Numbered from the stretch's first letter, positions 35,057 through 44,060 are shown. The stretch is 64,000 bases of DNA from Pricia mediterranea (GCF_032248455.1 NZ_JAVTTP010000001.1:1920501-1984500); one strand, 5' to 3'. The notes: generated by a model from the sequence alone, not told the origin. Numbers and translations: made by a program.

Positions 35057-35981
35057 CGAATTTTGAAAGGTTATTGCCCGAACGATAGTCCACGTCATAT
35101 GTACTATCGTATTCCTCGTCCACGGCCTCGTCCATAAATTTATAGCTTAACATCTTGTAATACAATTTTGCCGCCAAAAAATCGGAGGACCTGTCGTTCG
35201 GATTGGGACAAAGCTCTACAATATCGAAACCGACCACATTCTTCTCCTCGAAAACCCGTTTTAAGAACTCTAAGGTTTCGTACCAGAAAAGTCCGCCCGG
35301 CTCGGGCGTTCCCGTCGACGGCATGATCGAGGGGTCCAACGCATCGAGGTCGAAGGTAATCAAGACATTGTCGGTCATGGCCTCGATTACCTTATCCATC
35401 CAAAACTCGTCGTTGACGGTCTCGTGGGCGAAGAAAGTTTTATCCGCGTCCATGAACGTTTTTTCTATGGCATCCATGGAACGAATGCCAACCTGTATGA
35501 GGTTCGTGGTCTGACTGGCCTCGTGTACAGCGCAAGCGTGATTGTATTTCGTGCCTTCATACGATTCCCGCAGATCGGCATGGGCATCGATCTGCAATAC
35601 GGTCAGATTGTCAAAACATTCATTAAAGGCGCGAATAGTACCGATGGATATGGAATGCTCGCCCCCGAAAACAGTGACGAATTTTTTGCGCTTGATGTGC
35701 TCCTTCACGGTCTTATGCACGGCATTGACCACGGCTTCGGGCGACGTGTTCCCCGTAATGGTCTCGGTCAAATAAATGCCCTGTTCGTAGACCTCGGTGT
35801 CGGTCTCGATATCGTAAAGTTCCATGTTTTCGGAAGCCTCCAAAAATGCCTGCGGCCCTTTATCGGCCCCTTTGCCCCAAGTGCTGGTGCCGTCGTAGGG
35901 CACGGGAACCAAGACTATCTTTGCCGTTTCCGGATGTGCGAATTCGTCGGGGATACCCGCATAATTCCTTGATGTGCTCAT
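35040..35981 (-). CDS. speB: Agmatinase
   Basis: 313-residue ureohydrolase. Binuclear manganese ligands are present: FGGEHSISIG, QIDAHADLRESYEG and TFDLDALDPSIMPSTGTPEPGG. It hydrolyses agmatine to putrescine and urea. An acidic C-terminal extension (DEEYDSTYDVDYRSG...) follows the fold. It lies 61 bases downstream of arginine decarboxylase and overlaps the DHS-like gene, giving a three-step polyamine operon. Confidence 0.93.
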   Translation of the reverse strand: MSTSRNYAGIPDEFAHPETAKIVLVPVPYDGTSTWGKGADKGPQAFLEASENMELYDIETDTEVYEQGIYLTETITGNTSPEAVVNAVHKTVKEHIKRKKFVTVFGGEHSISIGTIRAFNECFDNLTVLQIDAHADLRESYEGTKYNHACAVHEASQTTNLIQVGIRSMDAIEKTFMDADKTFFAHETVNDEFWMDKVIEAMTDNVLITFDLDALDPSIMPSTGTPEPGGLFWYETLEFLKRVFEEKNVVGFDIVELCPNPNDRSSDFLAAKLYYKMLSYKFMDEAVDEEYDSTYDVDYRSGNNLSKFDDDED

Positions 35982-36042
35982 ATGTACGTAATTAGTATCT
36001 GTTGATATTCCATAAGTAAATACTGATCTGCCGTGTGCGCAT

Positions 36043-37515
36043 TCATGCCGTTGTGTCCTTCAAATGCGTGTCCGCCTTGCGGGTTTCATTTACATCCTCT
36101 TCGGACTTTTTATCCCTCCTATCGCTATATCCTAAAATCCCTAAAAAATCCTCGGCGTTCTGTTGTGGACTGAATAGTTCATAAATAAAGTTCCCATTTT
36201 CATCCTTACCGATTAGAACATGCTTGGGCTGTGGAATCAGGCAGTGCTGCAACCCACCGTAACCCCCGATGGTCTCTTGATAGGCGCCCGTATTAAAAAA
36301 CCCGATATACAAAGGTTTGTCCCGTTTATATTTCGGCAAGTAAATGGCATTCATATGTTGCTCGCTGTTGTAATAATCGTCGCTGTCACAAGTAAGTCCG
36401 CCCAGCAATACCCGCTCATATTCATCGTGCCAACGGTTTATCGGCAGCATGATAAAACGCTTGTTAATGGCCCAAGTGTCGGGCAAGGTAGTGATGAAAG
36501 ACGAATCGATCATATTCCATTTTTCCCGGTCGTTCTGTTGCTTTTGATATAAAATCTCATAAATGGCACCGCCGCTTTCCCCGACCGTAAAGCTTCCGAA
36601 TTCGGTAAAGATATGGGGTACCGGAACCTCGGCTTCCCCGCAGGTGCTATTGATCTGGTTGATGATCTCGTCGACCATGTACTGGTAGTCGTATTCAAAA
36701 TGCAGTGAATTTTTAATGGGAAATCCCCCACCGATGTTCAGACTATCCAACGTCGGACATATCTTTTTCAGGCGTACGTACACCTTTAGGCACTTAACGA
36801 GTTCGTTCCAATAATAGGCATTGTCGCGAATACCCGTGTTGATGAAAAAATGCAGCATTTTAAGCTCCACTTTATCGTTATCCTTGATCTGGTTTTCATA
36901 GAACGGCACAATATTTTTATAACCGATGCCTAAACGCGAAGTATAGAACTCGAATTTTGGCTCCTCTTCGGACGCAATACGTATCCCCACCTGAAAATCG
37001 CCGTCAATAGCCTCGGACAACAGGTCGATTTCCTCATAATTGTCGATGATGGGGACGCAATTCTGATGCCCACCGTTAATTAAATTTGCGATATTCTCGA
37101 CATATTTTTCCCGTTTAAACCCGTTACAGATCACATAGGTGTCGTTTTTTATTTTCCCTTGCTCTTTTAGGTTTTCTACGATATTGATATCAATGGCGGA
37201 CGAAGTCTCAATATGGATGTCGTTCTTCAACGCCTCTTGCAGCACATGTTGAAAATGGGAGCTTTTGGTACAGTAACAATAGTGATACCTGCCTTTGTAT
37301 CCGTGTTTTTCCATAGCTCTGGCGAACCAGCTTTTAGCGCGGCCGATATTCTCGGATATCTTGGGTAGATAGTTGAATTTCAGGGGACTGCCATATTTCT
37401 CGACCAGTTCATTTAACGGGATGTCGTGAAATCGAAGGTGTTCGCCATCAAGGCTGAATTCCTCCTGCGGAAAATAATAGGTCTGATCGATCAGGTCAAG
37501 GTATTTTGTATTCAT
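36043..37515 (-). CDS. speA: Arginine decarboxylase (alanine-racemase/ODC fold, Bacteroidota type)
   Basis: 490 residues from ATG 37515, where conserved sequence starts (NTKYLDLIDQTYYFPQEEF). The PLP-dependent TIM-barrel decarboxylase fold is shown by YCYCTKSSHFQHVL (PLP Lys), SRLGIGY, NIGGGFPIKNS and GLTCDSDDYY. It makes agmatine, first step of the operon. A -7-like TATTTTAG (minus strand, 37588-37595) lies about 73 bases upstream. Confidence 0.9.
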   Translation of the reverse strand: MNTKYLDLIDQTYYFPQEEFSLDGEHLRFHDIPLNELVEKYGSPLKFNYLPKISENIGRAKSWFARAMEKHGYKGRYHYCYCTKSSHFQHVLQEALKNDIHIETSSAIDINIVENLKEQGKIKNDTYVICNGFKREKYVENIANLINGGHQNCVPIIDNYEEIDLLSEAIDGDFQVGIRIASEEEPKFEFYTSRLGIGYKNIVPFYENQIKDNDKVELKMLHFFINTGIRDNAYYWNELVKCLKVYVRLKKICPTLDSLNIGGGFPIKNSLHFEYDYQYMVDEIINQINSTCGEAEVPVPHIFTEFGSFTVGESGGAIYEILYQKQQNDREKWNMIDSSFITTLPDTWAINKRFIMLPINRWHDEYERVLLGGLTCDSDDYYNSEQHMNAIYLPKYKRDKPLYIGFFNTGAYQETIGGYGGLQHCLIPQPKHVLIGKDENGNFIYELFSPQQNAEDFLGILGYSDRRDKKSEEDVNETRKADTHLKDTTA

Positions 37516-37587
37516 GGGGTGTTTATAGCGACGATTTTTAAAAAGTATAAAATAGGGGCATCCATTTAACAATAGGTAATTCGATTG

Positions 37588-37595
37588 CTAAAATA
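37588..37595 (-). promoter_or_regulatory. Likely -7 element of the polyamine operon
   Basis: Minus-strand TATTTTAG, 7 of 8 to consensus. The 402-base gap 37516-37917 holds this, a + strand -7-like TATCTTTA at 37879-37886 for the next gene, and otherwise only AT-rich noncoding sequence. Confidence 0.4.
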
Positions 37596-37917
37596 ACTGT
37601 CCCGATACATAAAGATTTAATTGGGCGAAGTTTTCGACGAAATGCCATGCTGCCCTCTTACAACGTGACAAATGAAAACAAAAAATTGCAAACGACAAGG
37701 AATTGAATATATTTTTGGAAGTTTCGGAAAAGTGTGGCCCGCGGTTTTTCCGGGGACGGAATACTTCTATTGGGACTAATTCTTTTATTGGATGGTTTTT
37801 TTTGGATGGATTAATTAAAAGGGTGGCATAGGCTTTCACGAATAGGCTATTGAACTCGTCTTGAGTTTATTAATTTCCTATCTTTAGGATATCTTTTGAA
37901 GGATAAAATAACAGCCC

Positions 37918-38628
37918 ATGAATTTCAGGAAATTTTTTGCCCATGCAGTAGCCGGTTTGCTTTTAGGAAGCAGCACTGCCCTAACTGCCCAAATAGAGCC
38001 CGGAGTCTATATTTCGAATGAGGACGGTGTACGCCACGAACTCAAGATCGGGAAGGACTATTTCATACACTCGGCTTATGGTACCTCGCCCCCAAAGTTC
38101 ATCAAGACCGTAGGTGGATTCCACACCCTGGGCGACGACCTCCTAAAAGTAGATTTGGAATTCAACTCGAACCATGACGAGAACGGTCTTACCGAGTTGG
38201 CAATCCCTATCTTGGTCAAGAACAAGAAGTTGGTCTTGCCAATGGACGGGGAACTGGAGTTCGTAAAGCAGGAGCCCGTAAACCAGGCCCTTGACGGGGC
38301 TTGGCTGTTTGCCACCCGTGGTCCGGACAAAGGCCAGGAACGCCGGGGCGACGAGAACCCCAGAAAGACGTTGAAATGGCTACAGGACGGCCGTTTTCAA
38401 TGGATTGCCTACAATACCGATACCAGGGAGTTCTTTGGAACGGGAGGGGGCTCCTATACTTCGGACAACGGAAAGTACGTCGAGAATATCGACTATTTCT
38501 CCAGGGACGACTCCCGCGTCGGAGCGACCTTGGATTTTGATTATGAACTGAAAAACGGCGATTGGCACCATTCGGGCAAGAACAGCAAGGGCGAGCCGTT
38601 GTACGAGATTTGGGCGCCGAGGAAGTAG
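37918..38628 (+). CDS. Secreted protein of unknown function
   Basis: 236 residues with a signal peptide (FFAHAVAGLLLGSSTALTAQ). The mature part is beta-rich with a lipocalin-like flavour: GVYISNEDGVRHELKIGKDYFIHSAY, then ALDGAWLFATRG, RFQWIAYNTDTREFFGTGGGSY and NGDWHHSGKNSKGEPLYEIW. Such proteins are annotated as 'membrane or secreted protein' in Flavobacteria. Ligand unknown. Monocistronic. Confidence 0.8.
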   Translation: MNFRKFFAHAVAGLLLGSSTALTAQIEPGVYISNEDGVRHELKIGKDYFIHSAYGTSPPKFIKTVGGFHTLGDDLLKVDLEFNSNHDENGLTELAIPILVKNKKLVLPMDGELEFVKQEPVNQALDGAWLFATRGPDKGQERRGDENPRKTLKWLQDGRFQWIAYNTDTREFFGTGGGSYTSDNGKYVENIDYFSRDDSRVGATLDFDYELKNGDWHHSGKNSKGEPLYEIWAPRK

Positions 38629-38680
38629 GCGGTGACTGTAGGCAGTGGCAGTGACAGTTGGCAGTGCCCTGTAGTCGGCA
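38629..38680. repeat. Short degenerate GGCAGTG tandem repeat
   Basis: Immediately after the stop codon, GGCAGTG and variants (GGTGACTGTA, GGCAGTG, GCAGTGACAGTT, GGCAGTG) recur several times. Similar GGCAGT arrays are common intergenic repeats in Flavobacteria. Confidence 0.55.
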
Positions 38681-38755
38681 ATCCGTATTCAGTAGTGAAC
38701 ACCTGGCTGCAAGTTCCCTATATCTATTTTTAAACTATTATCCAAAAGTAGAATA

Positions 38756-39658
38756 TCATTTCACAGGGTTCCGTTTGAAATGAATCACATAAGTAAAGTT
38801 AAATCCAAAATTCAGGTTGGGGCTACGGAAATTGAAATTGTTACGGGTCCCGGTGATAAACGCTTCTTCTACCATATTGACCGCATTGGTCAGCATAAAC
38901 TGCAGCATCACATCGCCCAGCTCCCAGTTGACCCCCACGGCGAAAGGACCATAGGTCTTAGGCGATTCAGGGGGATTGAGCAACCAGTAATACTCCGATA
39001 CGACGGAAACATGATTGCCCAGCTTATAGCGTCCCCCGACGCCCACTGCAAAATGATCCTGGTTGGGCGAACCGTAGTACGACAAACCCTTGTGTACATA
39101 GGTAGGGGCCAGTTGTATCGAAAAATTACGGCTCACCTTTGATGCGATCAGGGCTTGGGTCGTGAAGGAGAGCCGGTCGTCAAAGGTATCGGCAACGGTG
39201 GAATAAACATTTCCCCCACTGTAATAGCTGGCATTTTGTAAGAGGGTAACACTGACCGGCGAGCCTTGTTTGCCCGCTGTTTGCCGGATTAGGCGATATT
39301 TCAGGTAAGCGTCGAATAGACCATCCCAAGTGGTGCCCCCGACTCCTGTAGAAATCCGATCGGAAATGGCGTATTCCAGGGCGAATCGGGTACTCAACCG
39401 ATCGGCCACAAAACTCTGTGACCGTGGAGCGGGACTGTCCCAAAATCGGTTGGCGGTAAAGATTTCGAGAATACCCTTTTTTCGGGTCTCTATCGAATGC
39501 CCATAGGCGATACGCGTGGTCTTGAACGTGGCTTCAACATAGCTTTGCCGCTCGGGACGCTCCTCGTTCAATAACTGAAGTAGATCTTGGGCACTGCCCG
39601 ATACACCTGCACACAGCAGCAAAAAGACCAGTACAATATTATTCTTTATAGGGCTCAT
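38756..39658 (-). CDS. DUF5777-like outer-membrane beta-barrel protein (copy 2)
   Basis: 300 residues from ATG 39658, overlapping the YceI-like gene by 20 bases; an in-frame TTG at 39664 is less likely. Signal peptide (VLVFLLLCAGVSGSAQ), then alternating amphipathic strands ending in FGFNFTYVIHFKRN: LEYAISDRISTGVGGTTWDG, LKYRLIRQTAGKQGSPVSV, IASKVSRNFSIQLAPTYVHKG. It aligns by eye over its length with the 42212-43060 product. Third gene of the second module. Confidence 0.83.
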   Translation of the reverse strand: MSPIKNNIVLVFLLLCAGVSGSAQDLLQLLNEERPERQSYVEATFKTTRIAYGHSIETRKKGILEIFTANRFWDSPAPRSQSFVADRLSTRFALEYAISDRISTGVGGTTWDGLFDAYLKYRLIRQTAGKQGSPVSVTLLQNASYYSGGNVYSTVADTFDDRLSFTTQALIASKVSRNFSIQLAPTYVHKGLSYYGSPNQDHFAVGVGGRYKLGNHVSVVSEYYWLLNPPESPKTYGPFAVGVNWELGDVMLQFMLTNAVNMVEEAFITGTRNNFNFRSPNLNFGFNFTYVIHFKRNPVK

Positions 39659-40181
39659 ATTCAAATCTAAAATCTACTGATATAACTTTAGCGATATTTC
39701 CTGCCAAAAGCGGTGGAATCTTAATTTCGTAATCTTCGACCATGGCCTCAAAACTGCCGCTCAGCACATAATTGCCATCAATTTTGTTGATTTTGGCCTT
39801 TATTTCGAGAGCTTTCGTAACCCCGCGCATGGTGAAGTCTCCTTCGATTATCCGGGTCCGCTCCCCCTCTAGAGGGTCAAAATCCACAATCGTCCCTTCG
39901 AATGTTGCTTCAGGATAGATATCGGATTCTACATAACTTTCGTTAAAATGTTCGCGCATCAAGGCTTTTTCAAAGACGAAGGCATTCATGAGCATGCTCA
40001 CTGCGATACGCCCGTCGGAAAGATCGACAATGCTCAGCACCTGGTTGTTCTCGGCCTTGATGTTCTCGACAGGGGTATAGGAAAAAAAGGCGACGCGTCC
40101 CTGCCGGGCAATCACATTTTGCGCCGCGAGATGCCCACCTGTCGCTAGAATAAAGCACGTTAAAACAATGAACCTATTCAT
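39639..40181 (-). CDS. YceI-like periplasmic protein (copy 2)
   Basis: 180 residues: signal peptide (RFIVLTCFILATGGHLAAQ), then a YceI-type lipid-binding beta barrel: GRVAFFSYTPVENIKAENNQ, LMREHFNESYVESDIYPEATFEG, GDFTMRGVTKALEI. YceI proteins bind isoprenoid-type lipids such as quinones. Its paralogue is 43466-44044 (shared EHFNENYIESDLYPKA-type core). It overlaps both neighbours by a few bases, so the three genes are translated as one unit. Confidence 0.87.
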   Translation of the reverse strand: MNRFIVLTCFILATGGHLAAQNVIARQGRVAFFSYTPVENIKAENNQVLSIVDLSDGRIAVSMLMNAFVFEKALMREHFNESYVESDIYPEATFEGTIVDFDPLEGERTRIIEGDFTMRGVTKALEIKAKINKIDGNYVLSGSFEAMVEDYEIKIPPLLAGNIAKVISVDFRFEYEPYKE

Positions 40182-40611
40182 GGAGGTTATAGTGGGTTAT
40201 CTTGCAATGTAAGAAAACGGCATCTTTTAAATATCCCTTGAAAACACCTTTAACCTTTACGGTGTCGTTTTCCCTGAGCTGTTCCAATTCTTTTTCCTGC
40301 CCTGTTTGCATATCGCAAATAGCATAGGGCGAAGCGTCTTCACTGCCTTTGAGCAGAATGGTATTTCTATGGTTATGGGCATTGATTTCCTTGATGCGCC
40401 CCTCTATTTCGACCAGATGTTCGGGTTCTAGGGGACCGATTTCGGTATTTGGTTTGAAATAGTTTCCAATACTATCGATGCTGATTGATAGAAAAGGGCG
40501 GTCATTGCTATATCCATAATCATCGGGCCTGTCGACATACCACCAAACGAATAGCCCCGCCACGCCGGCCAAGAGTACCCCAATTCCGTATCTTGTTGTT
40601 ATCTTTTTCAC
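40174..40611 (-). CDS. Membrane-anchored OB-fold (tRNA_anti-like) protein (copy 2)
   Basis: 145 residues from GTG 40611. One N-terminal transmembrane helix (GIGVLLAGVAGLFVWWY), then an OB-fold: EHLVEIEGRIKEINAHNHRNTILLKG and NDTVKVKGVFKGYLKDAVFLHCKI. This small domain is assigned to the tRNA_anti-like family, but here it is membrane-bound and probably periplasmic, so nucleic-acid binding is unlikely. Paralogue at 43084-43479. Ends in an 8-base overlap with the YceI-like gene. Confidence 0.78.
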   Translation of the reverse strand: MKKITTRYGIGVLLAGVAGLFVWWYVDRPDDYGYSNDRPFLSISIDSIGNYFKPNTEIGPLEPEHLVEIEGRIKEINAHNHRNTILLKGSEDASPYAICDMQTGQEKELEQLRENDTVKVKGVFKGYLKDAVFLHCKITHYNLHE

Positions 40612-40658
40612 GAATCGGTCTGCCAGTTCATCGAATCGTCGTTTAGTTGACGATCAAT

Positions 40659-40690
40659 AAAAAAAACCAGGATGCCCATTGGGTACCCTG
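40659..40690 (-). terminator. Rho-independent terminator / attenuator
   Basis: Minus strand: CAGGGTACCC-AAT-GGGCATCCTG hairpin (one mismatch, one wobble) followed by eight T (A8 at 40659-40666 on +). It follows the cupredoxin/secreted-repeat gene and precedes the OB-YceI-DUF5777 module, which has no obvious promoter of its own, so partial read-through may set its expression. Confidence 0.85.
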
Positions 40691-40732
40691 ATCTTAAAAG
40701 TAGCAATTTAAGTACAATCCTCTTTTTCAATT

Positions 40733-41953
40733 TCAATCTACGATGTTGAGCGTTCCCGTCATAGGACTATGAAACTCGCATGCGTAGTATAAGGTATCCG
40801 GCGCATCCATGGGCACAGTAAAGGTCACCTTCCCGTCAGTTGCACCGTTATCGTCGACTCCATCTTCATAGGTTTCGTCAGTACCGGTACTTTGCACGGA
40901 CTTAATAAGGAAGGGGTGCCCGGGCGCATTCACATCGAACTCGTACGTTTGCCCCCGGGTAAGGGTGAAGTCCGGATTCACGGCATCCGTCAGTCCATTT
41001 CCATTAAAAATATAGGATACCGCCCCATCATTGGTTATGCTATAGACCACGTTCTCAGATTCAGGCTCGGGTGCCGTTTCGGTATTTGGATTCACGATCG
41101 GCCAAATTCCCGGTGCCGGAAAGCCGACGCCATAGTTATCACCTCGCGACTCATCCTGGCCGAAGTGGTACAGGGGCCATCCCTTGAAGGTCAATTGCTG
41201 TCTGCCGAACACATCGATACTGCCAAAATCGGCAGCATCCAATACGCTCGGAACGGCTTCCAGCTCCTCCTCGAAAATGGGCCATAGGGCATTGTTGGAA
41301 AAATCTTCATCCGTATAGTTGTTGACCCCATTGGTATCATTGATAAAAGCGTATAAGGTATTGCCGAACGCATCGGTCATATAGAACGTATCGCCATCCC
41401 CGGGCTCATACTCTTCGGTAAGGTTGGTCTCCACACCATCGGGGTCTCGGCCTACCAGTTGCGCCCGTGCCATCATCACCGAATAATCCGGTTTGGCGAC
41501 GAACCAGACCGAGCCTACCCCGTCTCCGGTAACATCGCCTTCGGCACTGTCGTTGGCATAATAGTACAGCGGCCACCCCTTATAGGTAGTCTGCATATCG
41601 CCGTCGTTTCGGGTTATCGACCCAAAGTTATCGGCATCGAGACCTTCATCCAAAGTGAGGTCGGCTTGGTAAAAAACGGGCCAATTATCGAGACAACCAT
41701 CGGTACAGTTCGAATTTCCTTTGGCGTCGGGGGAGAAATAATAAAGCGACATCCCTTCGGAATCCGTCAGCATGTTGCCAAACGTACCGTCGTCGCGCAA
41801 ACGCACCGCATTGGCTTCCGGTTCCGGCTCAGGTTCAGGTTCAGGTTCTTCGGTATCGGGATCCGTATCAGGAGGGGTGGGCGCAATCCCGTCATCGGTC
41901 GAACAGTTCAACAAAAACAAGGTAGAAAACAATACAATCAATGGCTTTTTCAT
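40733..41953 (-). CDS. Lipoprotein with two 'secreted repeat' domains and a C-terminal cupredoxin-like domain
   Basis: 406 residues: lipoprotein signal (LIVLFSTLFLLNCSTDD), an acidic Glu-Pro linker, then two copies of the Lipoprotein_15 'secreted repeat' (GMSLYYFSPDAKGNSNCTDGCLDNWPVF...TTYKGWPLYYYAND; GNTLYAFINDTNGVNNYT...LTFKGWPLYHFGQD). The last 100 residues look like a type 1 copper domain: GHPFLIKS and YYACEFHSPMTG supply the His-Cys-His-Met set. A surface electron carrier is a reasonable inference. An exact -7 box lies 41 bases upstream. Confidence 0.88.
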   Translation of the reverse strand: MKKPLIVLFSTLFLLNCSTDDGIAPTPPDTDPDTEEPEPEPEPEPEANAVRLRDDGTFGNMLTDSEGMSLYYFSPDAKGNSNCTDGCLDNWPVFYQADLTLDEGLDADNFGSITRNDGDMQTTYKGWPLYYYANDSAEGDVTGDGVGSVWFVAKPDYSVMMARAQLVGRDPDGVETNLTEEYEPGDGDTFYMTDAFGNTLYAFINDTNGVNNYTDEDFSNNALWPIFEEELEAVPSVLDAADFGSIDVFGRQQLTFKGWPLYHFGQDESRGDNYGVGFPAPGIWPIVNPNTETAPEPESENVVYSITNDGAVSYIFNGNGLTDAVNPDFTLTRGQTYEFDVNAPGHPFLIKSVQSTGTDETYEDGVDDNGATDGKVTFTVPMDAPDTLYYACEFHSPMTGTLNIVD

Positions 41954-41993
41954 CTGTTTAACATTTTATAATCGGTTAAAAAAGAAGTAATCA

Positions 41994-42001
41994 CAAAATT
42001 A
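41994..42001 (-). promoter_or_regulatory. -7 promoter element of the cupredoxin/secreted-repeat gene
   Basis: Minus-strand TAATTTTG is an exact TAnnTTTG, 41 bases upstream of the ATG at 41953. Confidence 0.55.
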
Positions 42002-42156
42002 TAAACAGATGTAACCACTTCGTTTTCGCATAAACTTATTTTAATCGTATCGGTAAGGTATGCTCAAAAAAGTTTATGCTCATTTCATATTCTTAATTTT
42101 TAGGTCGTCAACATCAAATGAAGTTCAAATACAGTTCATGTTAAAATTAATTTTCC

Positions 42157-42184
42157 TCAAAAGGAATATCGTCCGTTGAAAGGG
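42157..42184. promoter_or_regulatory. Candidate LytTR operator 1 (direct repeat)
   Basis: TCAAAAGG (42157-42164), 12-base spacer, TGAAAGGG (42177-42184). Half-sites repeat at 20 bases, two helical turns, as for LytTR regulators. A matching site lies at 44511-44538 next to the LytTR gene. It is about 155 bases upstream of the -7 box of the 40733-41953 gene. Confidence 0.5.
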
Positions 42185-42211
42185 AAATTCGGGACTTAAG
42201 AAAAGTGACCC

Positions 42212-43060
42212 TTAGAAAACCCTTATAATATTGAAGCCGAAATAAATATCCCCGCTTCCCCAATCACCGGTAGCTTCCCCCAAAAAGTTATTGATGTTCA
42301 TGGGCTGCGCATTGGTAAAATGCAATTGAAATACGTGGCCTCCGGTCTCTATATCCAATCCGACCGAAAACGGGTTTACAAAGGGGGAATTTTCGGCGCG
42401 GTTCAGATGCAGTCCATAATCCAGGTTGATCGCGCAGCGTTTTGAAAATTTAAATCGCCCTCCTAGCCCGAGCGCCAATTGTGAATTATCCTGTCCTGCC
42501 AACGGCACCAGGTTATCGTGAAAATAGGTGGGTGCCAGTTCAAGGGATATATTTCTGGATATTTTTCGCGAAACCAGCAGTTGACTGGCATACCCCAAGC
42601 GGTGCTTGAATTCAAGGCCCGGCAGCTCTTCATCGTCCAGCAGTCCGTTGAACTGTACACTGTTGAACCACACCAGGGTCACCGGAGACCCCGTAGTGGC
42701 CTGGCGTACCAATCGAAGTTTCAGGGACGCTTCATAGGTTTTTTGAAATGAACTTCTTGACACCCCAATGTTTATACGGTCGGATATACCGTAGATAAAA
42801 TTTAACCGAGTGACTGCCTGGTCTAGGCCGAAAAAATCTTCAATACCGGTCTTGACCGAGCCAAAACGGTGGGAAACCACAAAAAAGAACTGCTTTTGCG
42901 GCACCATTTTGGTCGTTTCTATATTTATGAGTTTCAACCCCTTGAACGCTGCAATTTCATAGCTCTCGGAAACAGCATCAGTATCTATTTCGGCAAGAAG
43001 GTCGTCTTGACTCCAGGTCAACAGGGGCCATAACAGCAGAATACCAATTATTTTATTCAT
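42212..43060 (-). CDS. DUF5777-like outer-membrane beta-barrel protein (copy 1)
   Basis: 282 residues: signal peptide (IIGILLLWPLLTWSQ), then a predicted barrel with LNFIYGISDRINIGVSRSSFQKTYE, LKLRLVRQATTGSPVTLVWFNS, VSRKISRNISLELAPTYFHDN and a closing aromatic strand (IYFGFNIIRVF). Motif order is the same as in the 38756-39658 protein. Last gene of the cytochrome-led operon. Function of DUF5777 barrels is unknown. Confidence 0.85.
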   Translation of the reverse strand: MNKIIGILLLWPLLTWSQDDLLAEIDTDAVSESYEIAAFKGLKLINIETTKMVPQKQFFFVVSHRFGSVKTGIEDFFGLDQAVTRLNFIYGISDRINIGVSRSSFQKTYEASLKLRLVRQATTGSPVTLVWFNSVQFNGLLDDEELPGLEFKHRLGYASQLLVSRKISRNISLELAPTYFHDNLVPLAGQDNSQLALGLGGRFKFSKRCAINLDYGLHLNRAENSPFVNPFSVGLDIETGGHVFQLHFTNAQPMNINNFLGEATGDWGSGDIYFGFNIIRVF

Positions 43061-43083
43061 ATTCGATACGATTTACTTTCGAT

Positions 43084-43479
43084 TCAAAGGGGTTCTATCA
43101 ACATCGCCTGATCTACCTTCACCCGCTGCAGCAGATCGTCATAACCCACACAGCGACCCTTTACCGTGACTTCCATGCCGATATCAATACTAGGGGGCAA
43201 CTTTTGCGCAAAGCTTACCTCGACCTTTTTGTCGAGAGTAACCGATTTTTCGTCCAGTGCCGTAATCTTTCCTTTGGTCTCGATGACCTGGTCGGCTATT
43301 TTCGACGTCGCTCCGGACCTTCCAAAACTATCTACCAGTTCAGCCGTAGTAACCGTAAAACGGGCTTCTTCCTCGGCAATATTCCTATGTGATCGATTTA
43401 AATAGAGGTATCCACCGAGTATTAATAGAATCAGTAGTCCTAGAAGGCCGGGATACAGGTATTTTCTATTCGTTTTCAT
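43084..43479 (-). CDS. Membrane-anchored OB-fold (tRNA_anti-like) protein (copy 1)
   Basis: 131 residues: N-terminal helix (YPGLLGLLILLILGGYLYL) then a small OB-fold (DQVIETKGKITALDEKSVTLD ... IDIGMEVTVKGRCVGYDDLLQRVKVDQAMLIE). Counterpart of 40174-40611. It overlaps the YceI-like gene by 14 bases and precedes the barrel gene by 23 bases. Confidence 0.78.
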   Translation of the reverse strand: MKTNRKYLYPGLLGLLILLILGGYLYLNRSHRNIAEEEARFTVTTAELVDSFGRSGATSKIADQVIETKGKITALDEKSVTLDKKVEVSFAQKLPPSIDIGMEVTVKGRCVGYDDLLQRVKVDQAMLIEPL

Positions 43480-44044
43480 TTGCTGCCAGCTTAAAGTCGA
43501 AGCGTACGTTAACCACCTTGGCGATCTTGTTCTCCACTATTTTTGGAATCTGAATGTCAAAATCCTTAGGCCGCACCTCAAATCTGCCCTGTAACGAAAT
43601 CACATTGTCGATCTTTTGTATCTGTACGATAGGCTCGATCGTTTTTTTGCGTTCCCTGATTTCAAGCACTCCTTTGATGGTGTATTCCTTACCGGTACTT
43701 CCGAGTTCATTTATGTCGAAATCAAGGATTTCTCCCCTGAAAATCGCCTTAGGATAGAGATCAGATTCGATATAGTTTTCGTTGAAGTGCTCCTGCATCA
43801 AGGAATTCTTAAACCGAAACCCGCGAATGAGCGCCAAGGAAGCGATCTCGTTTTTGGCAGGATCCAAAATGGCGGTTACCGATTCGCTTTTCGCCTTGAC
43901 CTCCTCAAAAAATTCCTCCGATGCTTCAAAAACGATTGTCCCCTTTTTATCGAGGTAACGCTTTTGGCCATTCAGTAGCTGGCCGTACAGCATAAAGAAA
44001 GCTAGCAGCAAAATAACATAGCAGTGGTGGTATATGTTTTTCAT
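43466..44044 (-). CDS. YceI-like periplasmic protein (copy 1)
   Basis: 192 residues: signal peptide (YVILLLAFFMLYGQLLNGQ), then a YceI-type fold (FKNSLMQEHFNENYIESDLYPKAIFRGEI; EYTIKGVLEIRERKKTIEP; DFDIQIPKIVENKIAKVVNV). Clear paralogue of 39639-40181, sharing the EHFNExYxESDxYPxA core. Second gene of the cytochrome-led operon, 16 bases after the cytochrome gene. Likely binds a quinone-like lipid (family knowledge). Confidence 0.86.
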   Translation of the reverse strand: MKNIYHHCYVILLLAFFMLYGQLLNGQKRYLDKKGTIVFEASEEFFEEVKAKSESVTAILDPAKNEIASLALIRGFRFKNSLMQEHFNENYIESDLYPKAIFRGEILDFDINELGSTGKEYTIKGVLEIRERKKTIEPIVQIQKIDNVISLQGRFEVRPKDFDIQIPKIVENKIAKVVNVRFDFKLAANENE

Positions 44045-44060
44045 GAGATCTGCCCCTCTT

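Noticed and set aside
37588-37839. 83-codon minus-strand ORF upstream of arginine decarboxylase
   Set aside because: Overlaps the likely promoter, Cys/His/Lys-rich without pattern, no family resemblance; treated as noncoding.
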